A DNA stretch of 64,000 nt from Streptomyces sp. 6-11-2 (GCF_006540305.1 NZ_BJOR01000001.1:1860001-1924000), one strand, 5' to 3'. Positions 50,068 to 59,636 are shown, counted from the stretch's first letter. A program made the numbers and translations. Notes: generated from the letters alone by a model not told the origin.

Positions 50068-51483
50068 TTACCCCATCTCCTCCAGCGCCTTGCCCTTCGT
50101 CTCCTTGACGAACTTCAGGACGAACGGGATGGAGAGCGCGGCGAAGGCCGTGTAGACGACGTAGGTCCAGGAGAGGTTCCAGTCGGCCAGCGACGGGAAG
50201 CTCGCGGTGATGGCCCAGTTGGCGATCCACTGGGCGGAGGCGGCCACGCCCAGCGCGGCGGCGCGGATCTTGTTCGGGAACATCTCGCCGAGCAGGACCC
50301 AGACGACCACACCCCAGGACAGGGCGAAGAAGAGGACGAAGACGTGGGCCGCGATCAGGGCGACCCAGCCCTGGGTGGCCGGCAGCTTGCCGCCCACCAG
50401 GGGGTACGAGAACGCCCAGGCCTCCAGGGCCAGGCCGACGACCATGCCGCACGAGCCGATGAGCGCGAGCGGCTTGCGGCCGATGCGGTCCACGAAGATC
50501 ATCGCGATCACGGTGCCGACGATGTTGATGATCGACGTCGTGAACGAGTAGAGGAACGACTCCGTCGGGTTGACGCCGACCGACTGCCACAGCGTCGCGG
50601 AGTAGTAGAACGCGACGTTGATGCCGACGAACTGCTGGAAGGCTGACAGGCCGATGCCGATCCAGACGATCCGCTTGAAGAGGAAGCTGCCGCCGAGCAG
50701 GTCCTTGAAGGTGGACGTGTGCTCGCGCTTCATGGCGGTCTCGATCTCGGCCACGCGGGCGTCGAGGTCGATGTGGTCGCCCTCGACCTCGGCGAGGATC
50801 CGGCGGGCCCGGTCACGGCGGCCGACGGAGAGCAGGAAGCGCGGGGACTCGGGGATGGCGAAGGAGAGCAGTCCGTACAGGACGGCCGGGACGACCATCA
50901 CGCCGAGCATGACCTGCCAGGCCTCCAGGCCCAGCAGCCGGCCGCGCTGGTTGCCGCCGGCGGCGTTGAGCAGACCCCAGTTGACCAGCTGGGAGATGGC
51001 GATGCCGACGACGATCGCGGCCTGCTGGAAGGAGCCGAGGCGACCCCGGTAGGCGGGCGGGGCGACCTCGGCGATGTAGGCGGGGCCGATGACCGAGGCC
51101 ATGCCGATGGCGAAGCCGCCGACGATCCGCCAGAAGGCGAGGTCCCACAGGGCGAACGGCAGGGCCGAGCCGACGGCGCTGACGGTGAACAGGGCCGCGG
51201 CGATCCGCATGCAGCGGATGCGGCCGATGCGGTCGGCGATGCGGCCCGCGGTCGCGGCGCCGATCGCGCAGCCGATCAGGGCGATGGCGATGACCTGGGC
51301 CAGTTCCGCGGATCCGATGCCGTAGCGGCTCCGGATGGCCTCGACGGCGCCGTTGATCACGGAGCTGTCGTATCCGAACAGGAAGCCGCCCATGGCGGCG
51401 GCCGCGGCGATGAAGATGACGTGCCCGAGATGTTCGGGGTGAGCCGTCCGGGCTCCCGGCCCTGGGGCCTGCGTTGTGGTCAC
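50068..51483 (-). CDS. glcP: Glucose permease GlcP (MFS sugar porter)
   Basis: 471 residues with 12 expected membrane segments. Sugar-porter motifs are present: FGYDSSVINGAVEAIR, GRIADRIGRI, the PESPRFLL motif, QQFVGINVAFYYS and the DRIGRKPL loop, with a KETKGKALEEM end. Glucose/proton symport is the role of the near-identical S. coelicolor GlcP proteins. A promoter-like sequence and a leader hairpin precede it. Confidence 0.93.
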   Translation of the reverse strand: MTTTQAPGPGARTAHPEHLGHVIFIAAAAAMGGFLFGYDSSVINGAVEAIRSRYGIGSAELAQVIAIALIGCAIGAATAGRIADRIGRIRCMRIAAALFTVSAVGSALPFALWDLAFWRIVGGFAIGMASVIGPAYIAEVAPPAYRGRLGSFQQAAIVVGIAISQLVNWGLLNAAGGNQRGRLLGLEAWQVMLGVMVVPAVLYGLLSFAIPESPRFLLSVGRRDRARRILAEVEGDHIDLDARVAEIETAMKREHTSTFKDLLGGSFLFKRIVWIGIGLSAFQQFVGINVAFYYSATLWQSVGVNPTESFLYSFTTSIINIVGTVIAMIFVDRIGRKPLALIGSCGMVVGLALEAWAFSYPLVGGKLPATQGWVALIAAHVFVLFFALSWGVVVWVLLGEMFPNKIRAAALGVAASAQWIANWAITASFPSLADWNLSWTYVVYTAFAALSIPFVLKFVKETKGKALEEMG

Positions 51484-51499
51484 GTGTACTCCTCGGGCA

Positions 51500-51519
51500 C
51501 CCCGGCAGCGCTGCCGGGG
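51500..51519 (-). other. Perfect palindrome in the glcP leader
   Basis: The 20-base palindrome CCCCGGCAGC/GCTGCCGGGG just upstream of the GAGGAG ribosome site of glcP. In RNA it would form a stem next to the ribosome site; in DNA it could be an operator. Confidence 0.5.
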
Positions 51520-51573
51520 GTGGGGGTCAACCCCTCCATGCGATGAGATCTGAAGATAAAAACAACGCTACAG

Positions 51574-51601
51574 AGGTTATGCCTTCACCTGTCGAAGTCA
51601 A
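51574..51601 (-). promoter_or_regulatory. Candidate glcP promoter
   Basis: On the minus strand TTGACT (51601-51596), a 16-nt spacer and TAACCT (51579-51574), followed by an A+T-rich stretch. It lies about 90 bases upstream of the glcP start. Confidence 0.45.
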
Positions 51602-51724
51602 TTTCCCTGCCTTGTAGGGATCAATGGGCCACTACGCCACGCGATCCCTGGACTCCGATTCAAGTGTTGTAGTCAAGCTGTGGACATGGTCCGTCTACCC
51701 CGAAGTGACGGAGACACGCAGGAT

Positions 51725-51747
51725 CCCCGGCACCACACGTGCCGGGG
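51725..51747 (-). terminator. Terminator after smc
   Basis: A perfect 9-bp stem CCCCGGCAC/GTGCCGGGG with a 5-nt loop, 14 bases past the smc stop. Confidence 0.65.
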
Positions 51748-51760
51748 CGCTGACGCAGTG

Positions 51761-54700
51761 CTAACGCAGGCGCTGGCTGATGACCTTCGACACACCGTCG
51801 CCCTGCATGGAGACGCCGTAGAGCGCGTCGGCGACCTCCATCGTGCGCTTCTGGTGCGTGATCACGATCAGCTGCGAGGCCTCCTGAAGCTCCTGCATGA
51901 TCCGGATCAGCCTTTGGAGGTTGGTGTCGTCGAGGGCCGCCTCGACCTCGTCCATGACGTAGAAGGGGCTCGGACGGGCCTTGAAGATCGACACGAGCAG
52001 GGCGACGGCGGTCAGCGACCGCTCGCCACCGGAGAGCAGGGACAGCCGCTTGACCTTCTTGCCCGGCGGGCGCGCCTCGACGTCCACGCCCGTCGTGAGC
52101 ATGTTGTCCGGGTCGGTCAGTACGAGCCGGCCCTCACCGCCCGGGAAGAGCCGGCCGAAGACGCCCTCGAACTCGCGGGCGGTGTCCCGGTAGGCCTCGG
52201 TGAAGACCTGCTCGACACGCTCGTCGACCTCCTTGACGACCTGGAGCAGGTCGGCGCGGGTCTTCTTGAGGTCCTCGAGCTGCTCGCTGAGGAACTTGTG
52301 GCGTTCCTCCAGGGCCGCGAACTCCTCCAGGGCCAGCGGGTTGACCTTGCCGAGCTGCTGGTAGGCGCGCTCGGCGGCCTTCAGCCGCTTCTCCTGCTCG
52401 GCCCGCGCGTAGGGCCGGGGCCGGTTGCGGGGGTGCTGCGGGTCCTCCGGCAGCTGCTCCCCCTCGGCGGGCGGCGAGGGCGGGACGAGCTGGTGCGGCC
52501 CGTACTCCGCCATCAGGCCCGCCGGTTCGACCCCGAGTTCCTCCAGTGCCCTGGTCTCCAGCTGCTCGATGCGCAGCCGCTTCTCGGCGCCGAGCACCTC
52601 GCCCCGGTGGACCGAGTCGGTCAGCTTGTCGAGTTCGGCCTTGAGCTCCCGGCCCTCGGTGCGGGCGGCGGTCAGCTCCTGCTCGCGCCGGGCCTTGGCG
52701 GCCTCGGCGGCGGCCCGCTCCTCCTCGGCGCGGGCCACGGAGACCTCGACGTGCGCGAGCAGCTGCCGGGCGCCGGAGGCGACCGCCGAGGCGACCTCCG
52801 CCTCGTGGCGGAGCCGGGCGCGCCGCTGCTCGGCACGCGCGCGTGCCTCACGTTCGGCACGGGCGGCCCGGTCCAGCGCGTCGGCCCTGCCGGCCAGCCC
52901 CCTGACCCGTTCCTCATGCGTACGGACCTGGAGGCGGGCCTCCATCTCGGTCTGGCGGGCGTTGGCCCCGTCGGCCGCGAGCCGGTCGCGCGCTGAGGTG
53001 TCGGGCTCCTCCTCGATCGGCATCTCCTCGGCCACGGCGAGCCGCTCGGCGAGTTCCCCCACCTCCTGGAGGGCGTTGTCGAGGGCCTCCTGGGCGCGGG
53101 CGGCGGCGGCCGAGGACCGCTCGGCCTCCCCGGCGGCGCCGCGCGCCTGCCCGGCGAGCCGGCCCAGTTGCTGCGCCACGGCCGACTTCTCCCGGTCTGC
53201 GGTCCGCCGCCGCTCCCCCAGCTCCTCGACCAGCGCCGCGCACCGGCCGCGCCGCTCGGCGGCCCGCTGCTGGTCCTCGGTCAGCGCCTCGCACCGCACG
53301 GCGAGCTGTTCCAGCTCGGCGGCGGCCTCGTCCACGGAGGCCTGCACCTCCAGCAGACTGGGCGCCCCGGCGGAGCCGCCCTGCGCGAAGTACGCCCCGA
53401 GCAGATCCCCTTCGGCGGTCACAGCGGTCAGCTCGGGTCGGGCGAGGGCCAGATCCTCCGCGTCCTCCAGCGTCCCCACCACGACGATTCCCCGCAGCAG
53501 CCACCGCACGGCGGGCATCAGCTCGGCGGGACCCCGCACGAACTCCGCGGCGAAGGGGTGCCCGGGCACGGGGGTGCCGGTGGTGGCGGGCGCGCCCGCC
53601 GCACCCCCCGTACGGTCCTCGGACCCACCCCACCCGGCAGCGGCGCCATCCGGCACACCGGCCGCGGAGAGCCCGGCTCCCGCCGCATCGCTCCCCTCCG
53701 CGCCGGCGGCTGCCACGCCCCCGGCCGCGGGCCGATCGGCGCAGACCGCCAAGCTCGTGACCTCGTCCGGCTGGGTGGCGTCCGGGGCGCCCGACGAGGT
53801 GGCGGGCGTCGCCGGGGCCGCCGTCGGCCCGGGCTGCGGCTCGCTCGGGAGGGCTTCGCCCGGCGGCGTGGGCGCTTGGATCGTGGGGGTTTCGGGTGAG
53901 GGGCCCGCGAGGAGCAGTGCGGCTCGGCCCGCGTCCTGTTTGCGCAGCAGGCGGAGGGCGTCGGCCGCCGCGGAGGGGGTGGTCACGGCCAGGGCGTCGG
54001 CGGCGGTGCCGAAGGCGGTGGCCAGAGGGGTTTCGTAGCCGGGGGTGACCGTCAGGAGTTCGGCGGCGGGGCCCAGCAGGCCGGTGAGGCGGTCCTTGGC
54101 GTCGAGCAGGGCGCCCGTGCCGTCCTTGCGGCGCAGGCCCAGGGCGAGCGCGTCGTGCCGGGCCTGGGTCGCGGCCCGCTTGCGTTCCGCCGCGGTGACC
54201 GCCTCCCGCGCGGCGGCGAGGGCGGCCTCCGCCTCGGCCAGTGCCGTTCTCGCCGTCTCGTGCCGTCCGGCCAGCTCCTCGTCGCCGGCGTCGAGGCCGT
54301 CGACCTCGGCCTTGAGCGCCTCGTACTCCTCCTGGGCGTGGACGGCCCGTTCCTGGGCCTCGTCCCTGGCGGCGGCCAGCCGCTCGATCTCGGCCTGGGC
54401 GGAGGCGGCTCGGGAACGTGCCGCGTTCACCTGTCCGCCCAGCCGGGCCAGGCCCTCACGGCGGTCGGCGATGGCGCGGGCCGCGTCCTTCAGGCGCCGC
54501 TCCTCGACAGCAAGTTCCCGCTCCAGCTCGGCGCGGTGGGCGACGGTGTCGTCCAGGGCGCGCTGGGCCGCCTCCAGGGCCGCCTCCAGCCCGGCCTCCT
54601 GCTCGCGGACGCGGTCGGCCTCGCGCTCCAGTTCCTCGGGGTCGCGGCCGCGCCGCTCCTCGGGCGGCGCGGAGGTGGCGCTGTGCACGCGCGCGTCGGC

Positions 54701-55618
54701 GAGCGAGATGGTGCCGCGCACGCGTTCGGCGAGCTGGGACAGTTCGTACCAGGTCTGCTGGGCACGCTGGAGGCGCGGGACGAGCCGGCGCACCTCGTCC
54801 TCCAGCAGGGCCTCGCACTGGAGGGCCTTCTTCAGCTCCTGCTCGGCGGTTTCCTTGCGTTCTTTCAGGGCCGCTTCGTCAGCCACCTCGGCCTTCAGTG
54901 CTTCGCGCAGGCCGACGAGGTCGTCGGCCAGCAGCCGCAGGCGCGCGTCCCTCAGGTCCGCCTGGATGACCGCGGCTCTGCGCGCGACCGCCGCCTGCCG
55001 TCCCAACGGCTTGAGCTGGCGGCGCAGTTCGTCGGTGAGGTCCTGCACGCGCGCGAGGTTGGCCTGCATCGCGTCCAGTTTCCTGAGCGCCTTCTCCTTG
55101 CGCTTGCGGTGTTTGAGGACGCCCGCGGCCTCCTCGATGAAGGCGCGGCGGCCCATGGGGTCGGCGTGCAGGACGGAGTCGAGCTGGCCCTGGCCGACGA
55201 TGACGTGCATCTCGCGGCCGATGCCGGAGTCGGAGAGCAGTTCCTGGATGTCCAGCAGCCGGCAGGTGTCGCCGTTGATCTGGTACTCGCTGCCGCCGTT
55301 GCGGAACATGATCCGCGTGATGGTGACCTCGGCGTACTCGATGGGCAGGGCCCCGTCGGAGTTGTCGATGGTCAGGGACACCTCGGCGCGGCCGAGCGGC
55401 GGACGGCCGGTGGTGCCGGCGAAGATGACGTCCTCCATCTTGCCGCCGCGCAGCGATTTGGCGCCCTGCTCGCCCATGACCCAGCTGAGCGCGTCCACGA
55501 CATTGGACTTGCCCGAGCCGTTCGGTCCGACGACGCACGTGATCCCCGGCTCGAACCGGAGCGTGGTCGCCGAGGCGAACGACTTGAACCCACGGAGGGT
55601 CAGGGCCTTGAGGTGCAC
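51761..55618 (-). CDS. smc: Chromosome segregation ATPase SMC
   Basis: 1285 residues from the GTG at 55616-55618. It has Walker A (GPNGSGKSN), the QGQLDSVL Q-loop region, two long coiled coils (about 165-500 and 780-1070), a hinge, the signature LSGGERSLTAVALL and Walker B FYVMDEVEAALDD. It forms condensin with ScpA and ScpB. Residues about 570-683 are a Pro/Ala/Gly-rich insertion within the hinge; remembered Streptomyces SMC proteins are roughly 100 residues shorter. The terminator at 51725 ends the unit. Confidence 0.95.
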   Translation of the reverse strand: MHLKALTLRGFKSFASATTLRFEPGITCVVGPNGSGKSNVVDALSWVMGEQGAKSLRGGKMEDVIFAGTTGRPPLGRAEVSLTIDNSDGALPIEYAEVTITRIMFRNGGSEYQINGDTCRLLDIQELLSDSGIGREMHVIVGQGQLDSVLHADPMGRRAFIEEAAGVLKHRKRKEKALRKLDAMQANLARVQDLTDELRRQLKPLGRQAAVARRAAVIQADLRDARLRLLADDLVGLREALKAEVADEAALKERKETAEQELKKALQCEALLEDEVRRLVPRLQRAQQTWYELSQLAERVRGTISLADARVHSATSAPPEERRGRDPEELEREADRVREQEAGLEAALEAAQRALDDTVAHRAELERELAVEERRLKDAARAIADRREGLARLGGQVNAARSRAASAQAEIERLAAARDEAQERAVHAQEEYEALKAEVDGLDAGDEELAGRHETARTALAEAEAALAAAREAVTAAERKRAATQARHDALALGLRRKDGTGALLDAKDRLTGLLGPAAELLTVTPGYETPLATAFGTAADALAVTTPSAAADALRLLRKQDAGRAALLLAGPSPETPTIQAPTPPGEALPSEPQPGPTAAPATPATSSGAPDATQPDEVTSLAVCADRPAAGGVAAAGAEGSDAAGAGLSAAGVPDGAAAGWGGSEDRTGGAAGAPATTGTPVPGHPFAAEFVRGPAELMPAVRWLLRGIVVVGTLEDAEDLALARPELTAVTAEGDLLGAYFAQGGSAGAPSLLEVQASVDEAAAELEQLAVRCEALTEDQQRAAERRGRCAALVEELGERRRTADREKSAVAQQLGRLAGQARGAAGEAERSSAAAARAQEALDNALQEVGELAERLAVAEEMPIEEEPDTSARDRLAADGANARQTEMEARLQVRTHEERVRGLAGRADALDRAARAEREARARAEQRRARLRHEAEVASAVASGARQLLAHVEVSVARAEEERAAAEAAKARREQELTAARTEGRELKAELDKLTDSVHRGEVLGAEKRLRIEQLETRALEELGVEPAGLMAEYGPHQLVPPSPPAEGEQLPEDPQHPRNRPRPYARAEQEKRLKAAERAYQQLGKVNPLALEEFAALEERHKFLSEQLEDLKKTRADLLQVVKEVDERVEQVFTEAYRDTAREFEGVFGRLFPGGEGRLVLTDPDNMLTTGVDVEARPPGKKVKRLSLLSGGERSLTAVALLVSIFKARPSPFYVMDEVEAALDDTNLQRLIRIMQELQEASQLIVITHQKRTMEVADALYGVSMQGDGVSKVISQRLR

Positions 55619-55774
55619 GCCGCCGGACTTTACCGGCCGTCGGTACCCCACTCCACGAACCCCCGCAACCGCGCGGTTTCACCTTTGAATATGCAGGGCA
55701 CACCAAAAGTTAAAGACCGTGAAAGGATGCGCGGGGGCGACAAAGGCGGGGCAAGAAGGGCGGGGGAAAGAAGG

Positions 55775-55796
55775 AAGGGACGCCGAAGCGTCCCTT
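55775..55796 (-). terminator. Terminator of the 67-residue coiled-coil gene
   Basis: A perfect 9-bp stem AAGGGACGC/GCGTCCCTT with a CGAA loop, 65 bases after the stop and upstream of smc. Confidence 0.7.
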
Positions 55797-55860
55797 GCAA
55801 CTCTGACAACTGAGCGGTTGACGGGCAGCCCAACCACTGTGTCGTTGTGCGATGCAGTGA

Positions 55861-56064
55861 TCAGGTGAGCGCAGGCTCCGCCTGGTGTGCGTCGACGCGC
55901 TCCATGATCCTGTCGTGAGAAGCGGCAGCCGTCAGGGCGTCGTTCTCCGCCTGGATCCGCACAAGCTCGGATTCCAGGTCCTGGACGCGCTGCTGGAGCC
56001 GTCGCATCTCGGCGAGGAGTCGAGGGTCGGAGCCGCCGACGTAACCGAGAAGCGCCTTTGCCAT
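55861..56064 (-). CDS. Small coiled-coil protein
   Basis: 67 residues from the ATG at 56062-56064, with GGAGG 9 bases upstream. The start MAKALLGYVGG is followed by a heptad-rich helix (RRLQQRVQDLESELVRIQAEND) and a short acidic end. The family is widespread in Streptomyces, to my memory, but has no known function. It has its own terminator and is therefore likely expressed alone. Confidence 0.85.
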   Translation of the reverse strand: MAKALLGYVGGSDPRLLAEMRRLQQRVQDLESELVRIQAENDALTAAASHDRIMERVDAHQAEPALT

Positions 56065-56446
56065 GATGGATGGTCCTCCACACTGAGTGACCGACCGAAG
56101 CGGTGTGGGTCGTGAGGGATTCGCACCCGTGGTGCTTGGCACTGCCTGATTTGTGGTGCCGTTCATCCATGCCAAACAGCTAAGGTGCGCGGGCTTTCAG
56201 CGTCTCACCAAAAAGTTTGACGGTCAACACGATCACGCCCCGTATCCATGGGCGTCCCGGGGGCGCGCGACCGTAAACCAGGTGGCGCTGCGACTCCTGC
56301 GGGCCCCTCGGGGCGTGCGGATCATTCCGCTGTGCGGAGCCTGCCACGCCACGCGTTTCTTGGCAACCACCTGCCTCTTTTCCCATTGGGCAGATGCCGG
56401 TGGCAGTTCCCGCCGCGGCCGGCGGGACCCGCACCGCGCCACACGA
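56065..56446. other. Intergenic region between acyP and the coiled-coil gene
   Basis: About 380 bases, less G+C-rich than the genes. It probably holds the promoter of the coiled-coil gene. No hairpin, ORF or RNA gene with good support was found. Confidence 0.4.
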
Positions 56447-56728
56447 TCAGCGGATCGCGAAGTCCTCGTACCCGCCGCGCGGTGTGTCCCAGATCTCGGT
56501 GACACCGTCCACACGTCCGGGCGTGTCGCCGCCCTGCAGCCAGTCCAGGAGTTTCTGGCACCCCTCGCGGGCCCCCTCGGCGACCACTTGCACGCGCCCG
56601 TCCCCGAGATTGAGGGCGAAACCGCTCAGGCCCCCGATCTCCAGCGCGGTGGCCCTGGTGAACCAGCGGAAACCCACTCCCTGGACTCGTCCGCGGACCC
56701 AGGCGACCAGTCGAACATCCTCGCTCAT
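56447..56728 (-). CDS. acyP: Acylphosphatase
   Basis: 93 residues, the usual size. The phosphate-binding loop and catalytic Arg lie in [12 protein letters not shown], and the catalytic Asn is in [10 protein letters not shown]. It hydrolyses acyl phosphates such as carbamoyl and 1,3-bisphosphoglycerate phosphates. It is divergent from the CAP-domain gene. Confidence 0.93.
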   Translation of the reverse strand: MSEDVRLVAWVRGRVQGVGFRWFTRATALEIGGLSGFALNLGDGRVQVVAEGAREGCQKLLDWLQGGDTPGRVDGVTEIWDTPRGGYEDFAIR

Positions 56729-56816
56729 GGGTGCAACCTAACCGGCCAATGTCTCTCTGGGCACCTCCGCCTCTCGCGCCATGCGGTACCGTCCCGGTCC
56801 AATGAATCTCATCTGA

Positions 56817-56838
56817 AACTCACTCGATCGAGTGAGTT
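56817..56838. promoter_or_regulatory. 22-bp perfect palindrome (candidate operator)
   Basis: The half-site AACTCACTCGA is followed directly by its exact complement, with no mismatch or spacer. It lies 60 bases before the CAP-domain gene and 90 bases before acyP, in the gap between the two divergent genes. Its form fits a dimeric repressor site; the protein that binds is unknown. Confidence 0.6.
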
Positions 56839-56897
56839 GGGTTGACCGCGTCGGCTCAGGGCGCGCGTCGACAGAGAGAGACGAGGAAGGCCAGCAC

Positions 56898-58034
56898 ATG
56901 GGACGCCACCGACGCTCGGACGCCGGCCGCGCCGCCACGGGCCGCGCCACGGGGGACAGTCGGACGCACGGCTCGTACGAGCGGGACCGCGATCCGTGGG
57001 ACAGCCACCCACAGGACGACGACGGCCGCCTGGGCATCGCGCCCTATCTGAACCCGGATCTGTACGGCGACCCGTACACCAGACCCCAGGAGCACCTCTT
57101 CGACACGGACGACGGCGCCGCCCACGCCAGGACCACCGTGGTCTTCCCGGCCGAGGGCTTCAGCCCGGCGGACGGACCGCGGGAGCGGGGGCACCGCCGG
57201 AAGAAGAAGGCCGCGACGCCGGTCCGCACGGGGCTCCTCGGGGTCTCCGCCGCGGTCGCCCTCGGCACCGTCGCGGTCGCCACCGGCGCGGTGCCCGGGC
57301 TCGAGAACTACAAGCTGGGCGGCCCGAACGGCGGCGGCGCCGACAAGGTGCAGGCCGCGGGCTCGCCGACGAACAGCGAGAGCCCGCAGGGCGGCACCTC
57401 CGGCAGCGCCGGCGTCGACCCGGGCGGCCCCTCCCGGGGCTCCACGACGAGCCGCGACGTGGACCGGTCCACGTCACCTGAGCGGTCCGCCTCCGAGTCG
57501 GCCCAGGCCACCGCGCCGGACGCCGACCCGGCGTCGGCCACGCCCACGAAGGCGCCGGAGGCGAAGCCGACCACGGCGCCGGAGAAGCCGGAGACCGCGC
57601 CGGCCGAGACCGCCACCAAGGCGCCGAAGACCCAGGCCCCGGCCGCCGTCTCCACGCAGACCGCCGTCGAGGCCGAGGTGCTCAGGCTCGTCAACGAGGA
57701 GCGGGCGAAGGTGGGGTGCAGCGCGCTGACGGCGAGCAGCGCGCTCGCCGGCCTCGCCCAGGACTTCAGCGAGGCCATGGCCGACGAGAACTTCTTCGAC
57801 CACACCGATCCCAGCGGCGCCTCGCCGTGGGACCGGGCGGCGAAGCTCGGCATCACCAGCCTCGGCGGCGAGAACATAGCCCGCGGGCAGGCCGACGCGG
57901 AGGCGGTGATGGACGCCTGGATGAACAGCCCCGGCCACCGCGCCAACATACTGAACTGCGACTTCAAGACCCTGGGCGTCGGCGTGCACTTCGGCTCCGG
58001 CGGTCCGTGGTGGACACAGGACTTCGGGTACTGA
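56898..58034 (+). CDS. Membrane-anchored or secreted CAP (SCP/PR1) domain protein
   Basis: 378 residues from the ATG at 56898, with GAGGAAGG upstream. A hydrophilic N terminus of about 105 residues with RHRR and RKKKAA clusters precedes a single hydrophobic segment (about 112-130). A Ser/Thr/Pro/Ala-rich linker spans about 135-255, and then comes the CAP domain: VLRLVNEERAKVGC, the FFDHTDPSGASPWDR motif, GENIARGQ and SPGHRANIL. Such domains occur in cell-wall and secreted proteins; the biochemical role is not settled. Inferred orientation: N-in, C-out. Confidence 0.92.
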   Translation: MGRHRRSDAGRAATGRATGDSRTHGSYERDRDPWDSHPQDDDGRLGIAPYLNPDLYGDPYTRPQEHLFDTDDGAAHARTTVVFPAEGFSPADGPRERGHRRKKKAATPVRTGLLGVSAAVALGTVAVATGAVPGLENYKLGGPNGGGADKVQAAGSPTNSESPQGGTSGSAGVDPGGPSRGSTTSRDVDRSTSPERSASESAQATAPDADPASATPTKAPEAKPTTAPEKPETAPAETATKAPKTQAPAAVSTQTAVEAEVLRLVNEERAKVGCSALTASSALAGLAQDFSEAMADENFFDHTDPSGASPWDRAAKLGITSLGGENIARGQADAEAVMDAWMNSPGHRANILNCDFKTLGVGVHFGSGGPWWTQDFGY

Positions 58035-58265
58035 GACAACCGCAGGCCGGACGGCACAGGAATCGCTTGGTGGTGCCTCGGCCTGTCTCGTCGTGGGGGG
58101 AGCGGTGGCGCGGGGATCCGCCTCGCCGAGTTGATCACGGAGGGGGACCGCCACGTCGCCATGATCGAGTGGCACCGGCGGGGCCTGCCCGGCGGATCGT
58201 CGGGGGCACTGACTCCTGGTTAGCGCCCTCTGATGGTGAGCGATGTGCGCGAGTACGCTTGGGTC

Positions 58266-58658
58266 ATGAGCACCCCGCAGACCCAGGACGACCTCCCTTA
58301 CAGCGTGTTCGCCAGGGCCTGCCCTTCGCGCGGGACGCTGGAGCACGTCACGGGGCGCTGGGGCGGGCTCGCGCTGGGCGCCCTGTACGAGGGCTCGCTC
58401 CGCTTCAACGAGCTGCGCCGCCGTGTCGACGGCGTGAGCGAGAAGATGCTGTCCCAGACCCTCCAGGCGCTGGAGCGGGACGGCCTGGTGCATCGCGAGG
58501 CCCAGCCGACCAATCCGCCCCGGGTGGACTACGAGCTCACGGCGCTGGGCCGCGAGGTCGCCGAGCGACTGCTGTCCCTCATCCACTGCGTGGAGGGGCG
58601 CATGGGTGACGTGCTGGCGGCACGCGAGCGTTACGACGCCACGCGCGGCGCCCGCTGA
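58266..58658 (+). CDS. HxlR family regulator
   Basis: 130 residues from the ATG at 58266. The winged helix-turn-helix has the HxlR layout: a conserved Cys near residue 19 ([14 protein letters not shown]), [11 protein letters not shown], the [30 protein letters not shown] recognition region and a C-terminal dimer helix. Many members sense quinones or reactive carbonyls through that Cys. Its last 28 bases overlap the end of mutM on the other strand. Confidence 0.92.
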   Translation: MSTPQTQDDLPYSVFARACPSRGTLEHVTGRWGGLALGALYEGSLRFNELRRRVDGVSEKMLSQTLQALERDGLVHREAQPTNPPRVDYELTALGREVAERLLSLIHCVEGRMGDVLAARERYDATRGAR

Positions 58659-59491
58659 CACTTCGGGCAGTAGTAGCTGGAGCGGTTCATCCACGGGCGG
58701 CGACGCAGCGGGGTGGCGCAGCGGCGGCAGGGCAGGCCCTCGCGGCCGTAGGCGTCCAGGGAGCGGTCGAAGTAGCCGGACTCCCCGTTGACGTTGACGT
58801 AGAGGCTGTCGAAGCTGGTGCCGCCGACGGCGAGGGCCTCGTTCATCACCTCCCGGACGTGGGTGAGGAGTTCGGCCGTGCGGGGTCGGGTGAAGGTCGC
58901 GGTGGGGCGTTCGTAGTGGACGCGGGTGCGCCACAGGGCCTCGTCCGCGTAGATGTTGCCGACGCCGCTGATCAGGGACTGGTCGAGCAGGGCCCGTTTG
59001 ATGGTGGTCCGCTTGCGGCGCAGGGCCTGGTGGAAGGCCTCGTCGTCGAACAGCGGGTCGAGGGGGTCGCGAGCGATGTGCGCGATGACGTCGGGCAGCC
59101 CGTCGGGGGTGGTGTCGTGCAGCGACAGGCCACCGAAGGTGCGCTGGTCGACGAAGCGGAGTTCGGTGTCCAGCTCGTCGGCGAAGCGGACGCGGATGCG
59201 CAGGTGCTTCTCGACGGGAGCGCTCAGCGGCTGGACCAGCAGCTGGCCGCTCATGCCGAGGTGCGCCAGGATCGCCTGCCCGCTGTCCTGGAGGGGCAGC
59301 CACAGGTACTTGCCGCGGCGGCTGGGCAGGCCGAGCCGGTGGCCCTGGACGCGGTGCGCGAAGTCCTCCGCGCCGGCCGGGTGGCGGCGTACGGCACGCG
59401 GGTGCAGGACCTCGACGCCGGCGACGCTCCGCTGCGCGACCCACCGTTCCAGTCCGCGCCGTACGACCTCGACCTCGGGCAGCTCGGGCAT
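58631..59491 (-). CDS. mutM: Formamidopyrimidine-DNA glycosylase
   Basis: 286 residues from the ATG at 59489-59491. The catalytic Pro1-Glu2 (MPELPEVE), the H2TH region ([20 protein letters not shown]) and the C-terminal zinc finger (CRRCATPL and YYCPKCQ) are complete. It removes oxidised purines such as 8-oxoguanine. It follows rnc with a 145-base gap and converges on the HxlR gene with overlapping ends. Confidence 0.96.
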   Translation of the reverse strand: MPELPEVEVVRRGLERWVAQRSVAGVEVLHPRAVRRHPAGAEDFAHRVQGHRLGLPSRRGKYLWLPLQDSGQAILAHLGMSGQLLVQPLSAPVEKHLRIRVRFADELDTELRFVDQRTFGGLSLHDTTPDGLPDVIAHIARDPLDPLFDDEAFHQALRRKRTTIKRALLDQSLISGVGNIYADEALWRTRVHYERPTATFTRPRTAELLTHVREVMNEALAVGGTSFDSLYVNVNGESGYFDRSLDAYGREGLPCRRCATPLRRRPWMNRSSYYCPKCQRAPRVAS

Positions 59492-59636
59492 GACTCCCCC
59501 GTTCACACATCGCGGCCGCTGCGGCCGTCCACGGGCCGAGCGCCCGCCCCGGGGCGGGGACGGGCGCTCGGTCGCGTTCTGCTGGGCGCGGCCCGCGGGC
59601 GGAGGTCCGCCGCGTGACCGCTCGGTTTCCCGGTTC

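Noticed and set aside
58065..58223. Peptide-like frame (LITEGDRHVAMIEWH) between the CAP and HxlR genes
   Set aside because: It has no start codon in frame and no recognisable family. It may be a decayed gene end, but the support is too thin to annotate.
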